Below are positions 58,950-64,000 of a DNA stretch of 64,000 nucleotides, in pieces. Origin of the DNA: JANNWF01 sp038205755 (lineage in GTDB: Bacteria; Pseudomonadota; Gammaproteobacteria; Xanthomonadales; Xanthomonadaceae); contig JBBRBN010000002.1 in the NCBI GenBank assembly GCA_038205755.1, positions 28,493 through 92,492 on the forward strand. The letters run 5' to 3'. The translations under genes were made by a program, and so were the position numbers. A model generated the notes under the pieces. The model searched no databases and was not told where the DNA came from. It saw only the letters and a program-made list of their open reading frames with translations. Each line of letters starts with the position of its first letter. The first letter of the stretch is position 1.

Positions 58950-60548
58950 ATGACGGATTCGACTGCCGCTGCGTTGCCACCAAAAGGACTCGTCAATCGC
59001 ACGCTTGACCTGATCGAGCGGGTCGGCAATCGACTGCCCGATCCGGCCGTGCTGTTCCTGCTGCTGATGGTCGTCGTGTGGGCAGTTTCGTGGCTGCTTT
59101 CGAGCCTCACCTTCAGCGAGATCGATCCGCGCAGCGGCGAGCCGATCCGGGTGCTGAACATGCTGGAAGGCGCGGCGTTGACCGGCTTCATGGCCAAGCT
59201 GGTCAATACGTTCGTCACCTTTCATCCGCTTGGCGTGGTGCTGGTGGCCATGTTGGGGCTGGGCGTTGCCGAGCACACCGGATTCATCAACGCCGGTCTG
59301 CGCAGCATGCTGGCGGTCACGCCCAAGGCGCTGCTGACGCCGATGCTGGTGGCGGTGGGCATCCTCAGTCACGTCGCGGTCGATGCCGGCTACGTGCTGG
59401 TGATTCCGCTCGGCGCGGTGATCTTCTACGCCGCCGGGCGGCATCCGCTGGCCGGCATCGCGGCGGCCTTCGCCGGCGTCTCCGGCGGCTTTTCGGCGAC
59501 CTTTTTCCTGCCCTCCAGTCTCGATCCGCTGCTGTCGGGCATCACTCAGGTGGCAGCGCGACTGACCGATCCGACGGTGGAAGTGAATCCACTCAACAAT
59601 TACTTTTTCACCACGGCGTCGAGTTTCCTGATCATTGCGGTGGCCTGGTTCCTGACTGACAAGGTGATCGAGCCGCGACTGCAGGCCACGGCGGTCGACG
59701 GTGATTCGACGCAGATGCCGACCATGGACGCGCTGGGCGCCAACGAGAAGCGCGGCCTGCTGGCCGCCCTTGCCGCGATGGGTCTGTTGAGTCTGCTGTT
59801 CGTCCTTACCCTGCTGCCGGAAACCTCCCCGTGGGCGGCACCTGCGGATCAGGTGGCGGCGGGACAGAGTCGGCTGCTGGTCAGTGCCGCGCCGGTGATG
59901 CAGTCGATCGTCGGCCTGATCTTTGTGTTCTTCCTGGTGCCTGGCATCGTCTACGGCTACATCGCCGGCACGGTGAAAACCCACCGCGACGTGATCGCCG
60001 GCATGAGCAAGGCAATGAGCGGCATGGGCTACTACATCGTCATGGCGTTCTTCTGCGCGCAGTTCATCTACGCCTTCAGCCAGTCCAATCTCGGCGTGCT
60101 GCTGGCGATCAAGGGCGCCAACACGCTGCAGGCACTGGGGCTGCCGATGGCGATGACGCTGGTCGGCATCGTTTTGCTGTCAGGCTTCGTCAACCTGCTG
60201 ATCGGCTCGGCCTCCGCCAAGTGGGCGCTGATCGGCGCGATCATGGTGCCGATGCTGATGCAGCTCGGCGTTTCGCCGGATCTGACCCAGGCTGCCTATC
60301 GGGTTGGCGACTCCAGCACCAACATCATTACCCCGCTGATGCCGTACTTCCCGCTGATCGTGGTGTTCTGCCAGAAGTACGTGAAAGCCAGCGGCATCGG
60401 CACCCTGGTCGCGTTGATGCTGCCCTACTCGATCAGTCTGCTGGTGATCTGGACGGCGTTCCTGATCGGCTTCTGGGCGTTCGGCATTCCGCTGGGGATT
60501 GGCGCAAGCTTTGACTACATTCCTGCGGCGTCAGCGGCAGGGCCGTAG
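58950..60548 (+). CDS. AbgT-family transporter
   Basis: A 532-residue polytopic membrane protein with more than ten hydrophobic segments. The start (LIERVGNRLPDPAVLFLLLMVVVWAVSWL), HPLGVVLVAMLGLGVAEHTGF, GGFSATFFLPSSLDPLLSG and the C-terminal GDSSTNIITPLMPYFPLIVVF blocks are those of AbgT. Members import p-aminobenzoyl-glutamate or export sulfonamides and p-aminobenzoate by coupling to protons. The direction here is not determinable. It lies between kynA and a POT transporter with gaps of 86 and 129 bp, so it may be its own transcription unit. Confidence 0.9.
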   Translation: MTDSTAAALPPKGLVNRTLDLIERVGNRLPDPAVLFLLLMVVVWAVSWLLSSLTFSEIDPRSGEPIRVLNMLEGAALTGFMAKLVNTFVTFHPLGVVLVAMLGLGVAEHTGFINAGLRSMLAVTPKALLTPMLVAVGILSHVAVDAGYVLVIPLGAVIFYAAGRHPLAGIAAAFAGVSGGFSATFFLPSSLDPLLSGITQVAARLTDPTVEVNPLNNYFFTTASSFLIIAVAWFLTDKVIEPRLQATAVDGDSTQMPTMDALGANEKRGLLAALAAMGLLSLLFVLTLLPETSPWAAPADQVAAGQSRLLVSAAPVMQSIVGLIFVFFLVPGIVYGYIAGTVKTHRDVIAGMSKAMSGMGYYIVMAFFCAQFIYAFSQSNLGVLLAIKGANTLQALGLPMAMTLVGIVLLSGFVNLLIGSASAKWALIGAIMVPMLMQLGVSPDLTQAAYRVGDSSTNIITPLMPYFPLIVVFCQKYVKASGIGTLVALMLPYSISLLVIWTAFLIGFWAFGIPLGIGASFDYIPAASAAGP

Positions 60549-60677
60549 GGTTGCAGGTCCGCCGTTGCGGTTTGACGCGATGGATGACACCGCGTAAATG
60601 TTTCCGCCCGAGCGCGCCGACATGCGGCCGCGCTCGCGTTTTGTCAGATCTACCAAGTACCGGGGAGTAGCGAACAC

Positions 60678-62276
60678 GTGGCCAGCCAACTTTCACATCC
60701 TGAGGAAGGCAAGCAGTTCCTCGGTCATCCGCGCGGCCTGTACATGCTGTTTTTTGCCGAGATGTGGGAGCGCTTCTCCTTCTACGGCATGCGCGCGCTG
60801 CTGGTGCTGTACCTCACCAAGCACTGGCTGTTCTCGGATGGCGACGCCTCGGTGGTGTACGGTGCCTACACGGCGCTGGTCTACATCACGCCGGTCATCG
60901 GCGGTTACCTGGCCGACCGCTACCTCGGCCAGCGCAAGGCAGTGCTGTATGGCGCAGTGCTGCTGACCATCGGCCATTTCCTGATGGGGTTCGAGGGCAC
61001 TGGCGACCAAGGCAGCCCGGCGATGAACGCATTCTGGCTGGCGCTGGCCTTCATCATCGTCGGCTCTGGCTTTCTCAAAGCGAACATTTCGGTGATGGTG
61101 GGTCAGCTGTATCCGCGCACCGACGTGCGCCGCGATGGCGCTTACACGATCTTCTACATGGGCATCAATCTGGGTGCCTTCCTTGGCTCGCTGCTGTGCG
61201 GCTATCTGGGCGAGGTCTACGGCTGGAAGTACGGCTTCGGTGCCGCTGGCTTCGGCATGCTGCTGGGGCTGGTCGTCTTCGTCATCGGCAAGCCGCTGTT
61301 GCAGGGATGCGGCGAAGCCATCAATCCCGCGAAACTGCGCGAGCGGGTGGCCGGGATCCCGTTCGAGTGGCTGCTGTACGCATTCGGCATCGTCATCGTT
61401 GTGATCTGCTGGTGGATGGTGCAGAACCAGAAGGTGGTCGGCGTTGCGCTTGGCGTGAGCGGTGTGGCCCTGCTCGGCTACGTGGTATGGACCGCGACGA
61501 CCAAGCTCGACCGGCATGCGCGCGACCGCATCTTTGCGGCAATGATCCTGATGATCGGTTCGGTCCTGTTCTGGGCGCTGTTCGAACAGGCCGGTTCGTC
61601 GCTGAACCTGTATACCGACCGCTATGTTGATCGCACCATGCTGGGCTGGGAAGTTCCGGCCTCGATGTTCCAGTCGATCAATGCGCTCTACATCATCCTG
61701 CTCGCACCGCTGTTCGCGGGCCTGTGGACCTGGCTCGGCAAGCGCGGGCTTGAGCCTTCGGCGCCGGCCAAGTTCGGCCTCGCCATGATCCAGCTTGGCT
61801 TTGGTTTTCTGGTGCTGGTGGCCGGTGCGGCCGCGGTCGCCGCCGGCAGCATGACCCCGGTGCTGTTCATCTTTTTGATCTACCTGCTGCACACCACCGG
61901 CGAGCTGTGTCTTTCTCCGGTCGGTCTGTCGGCGATGAATCGTCTGGCGCCGACGCACATGGCGAGCCTGATCATGGGCTGCTGGTTTTTTGCCTCGGCC
62001 ACCGGCAACTTCGTCGCCGGGCTGATCTCCAAGGCCACCGGCTCCGAAGCGGCATCCGGCGAGAACGCCGCGCAGCAGGTGGTGCTGGATGTCTACACGA
62101 CGATCGGCTGGATAGCCGTGGTGGTCGGCGTCGGCTTCATGCTCGTCGCGCCGCTGATCCGCAAACTCATGCATCTGGAAACGCTGCGCGATGACACGCC
62201 GGGCCTTGCCGGCCAGGCGGAGCTTGGCGAGCCGGCCGCCGCCGGCATGCATCCGGGGCAGAACTCCAAGGTCTGA
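60678..62276 (+). CDS. POT/PTR-family proton-coupled oligopeptide transporter
   Basis: A 532-residue MFS protein with ~12-14 hydrophobic segments. The proton-coupling ExxER motif is seen in FFAEMWERFSFYGMRALLVLY. The PTR signature GGYLADRYLGQRKAVLYGAVL and FYMGINLGAFLGSLLCGYLGE follow. It imports di- and tripeptides. The N-terminus starts at GTG 60678. The C-terminal ~30 residues are a soluble tail. It fits the peptide and amino acid breakdown theme of the neighbourhood, and converges on the MarR gene. Confidence 0.92.
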   Translation: MASQLSHPEEGKQFLGHPRGLYMLFFAEMWERFSFYGMRALLVLYLTKHWLFSDGDASVVYGAYTALVYITPVIGGYLADRYLGQRKAVLYGAVLLTIGHFLMGFEGTGDQGSPAMNAFWLALAFIIVGSGFLKANISVMVGQLYPRTDVRRDGAYTIFYMGINLGAFLGSLLCGYLGEVYGWKYGFGAAGFGMLLGLVVFVIGKPLLQGCGEAINPAKLRERVAGIPFEWLLYAFGIVIVVICWWMVQNQKVVGVALGVSGVALLGYVVWTATTKLDRHARDRIFAAMILMIGSVLFWALFEQAGSSLNLYTDRYVDRTMLGWEVPASMFQSINALYIILLAPLFAGLWTWLGKRGLEPSAPAKFGLAMIQLGFGFLVLVAGAAAVAAGSMTPVLFIFLIYLLHTTGELCLSPVGLSAMNRLAPTHMASLIMGCWFFASATGNFVAGLISKATGSEAASGENAAQQVVLDVYTTIGWIAVVVGVGFMLVAPLIRKLMHLETLRDDTPGLAGQAELGEPAAAGMHPGQNSKV

Positions 62277-62306
62277 GTAACGCGCGCGTGCGCGCTGCGA
62301 ATCAAC

Positions 62307-62334
62307 CGCGGTGGCCGGCCAGACCGGCACCGCG
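62307..62334. terminator. Bidirectional hairpin between transporter and MarR genes
   Basis: CGCGGTGGCCGG and CCGGCACCGCG can pair with one bulged G across a five-base loop in the 70-bp convergent gap. No T-run follows, so it is an imperfect terminator candidate. Confidence 0.4.
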
Positions 62335-62346
62335 CGAGCCCGTCAT

Positions 62347-62793
62347 TCAGCGGTGCAGCAGCGCATCGAGCAGCGCGTCAAAGCGTCGCCGCTCGCCCGG
62401 GCTGAAGGTGTCAAGCAGCCGGCTTTCGTAGTCGAGCGCCAACGGCACGATCTGATCGTAGATGCGGTGGCCGGCATCCGACAGCGCCAGCACTGAACGT
62501 CGACGATCATTGGCGTGGGTGTCCCGCAGCAGCAGCCCGCGCTCCAGCAGCGCCGCCACGGCGCGACTGACCGCCACCTTGTCCATGGCGGTGCGCTCGG
62601 CCACCTCCATCGCGCACACGTCGGGGTAGCGCGCCAGCACGGCCATCACCCGCCACTCGGTCACGCTGATGCCAAACTGCTCCTGATACAGCGCCGCTAT
62701 GTCGGCGCTGATCCGGTTGGTCAGGACCGACAGTCGATAGGGAAGAAAGCGCTCCAGTTCGAGGATCTGACGCGGGGCCTGCGAATCCGGCAT
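62347..62793 (-). CDS. MarR-family transcriptional regulator
   Basis: A 148-residue winged-helix regulator. The pattern is RLSVLTNRISADIAALYQEQFGISVTEWRVMAVLARYP, then the recognition region VAERTAMDKVAVSRAVAALLERGLL and the wing RDTHANDRRRSVLALSDAG. MarR proteins bind short palindromes as dimers and release them on binding phenolic or aromatic ligands. It is divergent from hppD, and a candidate operator sits in the hppD promoter. It therefore probably senses an aromatic intermediate of tyrosine breakdown. The ATG at 62793 is preferred over 62820, which would start inside the operator. Confidence 0.9.
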   Translation of the reverse strand: MPDSQAPRQILELERFLPYRLSVLTNRISADIAALYQEQFGISVTEWRVMAVLARYPDVCAMEVAERTAMDKVAVSRAVAALLERGLLLRDTHANDRRRSVLALSDAGHRIYDQIVPLALDYESRLLDTFSPGERRRFDALLDALLHR

Positions 62794-62804
62794 TGCGCTG
62801 CACC

Positions 62805-62833
62805 TTGCAATTGGTTTCAAACGAAACTATAAA
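62805..62833 (+). promoter_or_regulatory. hppD sigma70 promoter with MarR-type operator in the spacer
   Basis: TTGCAA (62805-62810) and TATAAA (62828-62833) are separated by 17 bp, close to the sigma70 consensus. The spacer contains GTTTC-AAAC-GAAAC (62814-62827), an inverted repeat of the size bound by MarR dimers. Occupancy there would block polymerase. Promoter use and binding are inferred from motif and position. Confidence 0.6.
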
Positions 62834-62884
62834 AACAACGGTCAGGCGGCGCAAACTCTGTGCCTGCCCAATGGGAGCAATGCC

Positions 62885-63973
62885 ATGAACGCCAGTGCGG
62901 AGGCCGGTACCGGCCGGATCAGTTTCGACAATCCGATGGGCATCGACGGCTTCGAGTTTGTCGAGTTTGCCTCACCGCAGCCGCAGCTGCTGCACGACTA
63001 CTTCCGCAAGCTCGGATTCATCCAGGTGGCGCGGCACAAGACCCGACCGATCCACACCTACCGACAGGGCGACTGCACCTTCCTGATCAACGAGGATCCG
63101 GATTCCTTCGCTGCCGAGTTCGCCGCCGAGCACGGGCCCAGCGCCTGCGGCTTCGCCATCCGCGTCAACAAGCTGGCCGAGTGGGCGCGCGTGCAGGCGC
63201 TGAAGAATGGCGCCGAGCAGATCGGCGAGCGCGAGCTGACCAAGGCGGTCGCCGCGCCGGTGATCAAGGGCATCGGCGGCTGCATGCTCTACATCGTCGA
63301 TCGCTATGACGACCAGGGCACCATCCACGACCCCGACTACGAGTGGCTGCCGGGCGTCGAGCGCATGCCGAAAGGCTATGGTCTGACCTTCATCGACCAC
63401 CTCACCCACAACCTGTTCGCCGGCAACATGGCCAAGTGGGCCGACTACTACGAGCGGCTGTTCAACTTCCGCGAGATCCGCTACTTCGACATCAAGGGCG
63501 CCAAGACCGGGCTGGTGTCGAAGGCGATGACCGCGCCCGACGGCATGGTGCGCATCCCGCTCAACGAGTCGAATGACCCGAAGTCGCAGATCAACGAATA
63601 CCTCAACCAGTACAAGGGCGAGGGCATCCAGCACATCGCCTGTTTCACCGACGACATCTACCAGACCGTCGAAACGATGCGTGCGCAGGGCGTCGAGTTC
63701 CTGGATACGCCGAACACCTATTTCGACGTCATCGACGAACGCATTCCGGCGCACGGTGAAGACGTGGCGCGACTGCGCGCCAACAAAATCCTTATCGACG
63801 CCGACCCGGAGACCAAGCAGCGCAAGCTGCTGCAGATTTTCACCCTCAACGCGGTCGGTCCGATTTTCTTCGAGATCATCCAGCGCAAGGGCAATGAAGG
63901 CTTCGGCGAAGGCAACTTCCAGGCCCTGTTCGAGAGCATCGAGCGCGATCAGATGCGGCGTGGAGTGCTGTAG
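62885..63973 (+). CDS. hppD: 4-hydroxyphenylpyruvate dioxygenase
   Basis: A 362-residue Fe(II)-dependent dioxygenase of the VOC superfamily. The facial triad is complete: His172 (FIDHLTHNL), His250 (GIQHIACFTDDI) and Glu330 (IFFEIIQRKG). The N-terminal MGIDGFEFVEFASP is typical of the bacterial enzyme. It converts 4-hydroxyphenylpyruvate to homogentisate in tyrosine catabolism. The stop at 63973 lies 27 bp from the window end, so the homogentisate 1,2-dioxygenase expected next would be outside. It is divergently paired with a MarR regulator. Confidence 0.96.
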   Translation: MNASAEAGTGRISFDNPMGIDGFEFVEFASPQPQLLHDYFRKLGFIQVARHKTRPIHTYRQGDCTFLINEDPDSFAAEFAAEHGPSACGFAIRVNKLAEWARVQALKNGAEQIGERELTKAVAAPVIKGIGGCMLYIVDRYDDQGTIHDPDYEWLPGVERMPKGYGLTFIDHLTHNLFAGNMAKWADYYERLFNFREIRYFDIKGAKTGLVSKAMTAPDGMVRIPLNESNDPKSQINEYLNQYKGEGIQHIACFTDDIYQTVETMRAQGVEFLDTPNTYFDVIDERIPAHGEDVARLRANKILIDADPETKQRKLLQIFTLNAVGPIFFEIIQRKGNEGFGEGNFQALFESIERDQMRRGVL

Positions 63974-64000
63974 GCTGCCAGAGATCGTCCGCAACGTCGG

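Noticed and set aside
60693..62330. 545-codon frame antisense to the POT transporter
   Set aside because: A composition artefact (His/Gln/Arg-rich) opposite a well-defined membrane transporter.

Overview
This 64 kb window is G+C-rich, densely coding bacterial chromosome. The housekeeping genes (ubiE, birA-coaX-SPOR protein, trpS, gpmI-envC-ctpA, plsY, rsmC-rsuA), the catabolic set (hppD, kynA, branched-chain 2-oxoacid dehydrogenase) and the IPTL/PEP-type C-terminal sorting signals point to a gammaproteobacterium, most likely of the Xanthomonadales/Lysobacterales. No rRNA, phage, plasmid, CRISPR or complete insertion sequence was seen. One tRNA gene, tRNA-Thr(TGT), is present.

Region by region. 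1-500: end of a TonB-domain protein. 548-7965: an amine / omega-amino acid catabolic locus. An XRE-cupin regulator and a PuuC-type aldehyde dehydrogenase are divergent from a class III aminotransferase, alanine dehydrogenase, (methyl)malonate-semialdehyde dehydrogenase and an agmatinase-family ureohydrolase. 7972-9140: two copies of a mobile repeat flank ubiE. 9282-12713: a DUF1631 protein with a perfect CRP/Clp-type site upstream, then a wrecked gspE-like gene. 12941-15789: a secreted M1 aminopeptidase and a membrane-anchored alpha/beta hydrolase. 15970-24183: a YqiJ-like OB-fold membrane protein, a YqiK-like flotillin and a 1745-residue AAA ATPase, all on one strand. 24448-31236: NDH-2, conserved unknowns, an atypical small membrane protein beside a truncated glycosyltransferase, GST, rsmC and rsuA. 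31466-34281: TerB-like protein, M28 lipoprotein peptidase and an ETVNG-repeat secreted protein. 34587-40103: gpmI, envC-like, ctpA-like, mtfA. 40312-50226: a DAK2-DegV fusion, a sorted secreted protein, plsY, birA, coaX, SPOR protein, tRNA-Thr, arginase, a secreted unknown and trpS. 50226-53782: MBL hydrolase and a DUF11-repeat surface protein. 53991-63973: BCKDH E1alpha/E1beta/E2 plus a VOC protein, then kynA, AbgT and POT transporters, a MarR regulator and hppD.

The catabolic genes form coherent routes. Alanine made by the transaminase can be returned to pyruvate by Ald, while malonate semialdehyde is turned into acetyl-CoA by MmsA. BCKDH, KynA, HppD and the peptide transporter together suggest growth on peptides and on aromatic and branched-chain amino acids.

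The most notable signals are a five-copy, about 160-bp MITE-like family and the YqiJ-flotillin-giant ATPase cassette. The MITE copies all face the same way and have terminal inverted repeats and CTAG/CTAA target-duplication-like ends. They sit just upstream of genes. The cassette has an unusual heptamer-repeat intergenic region in its middle.
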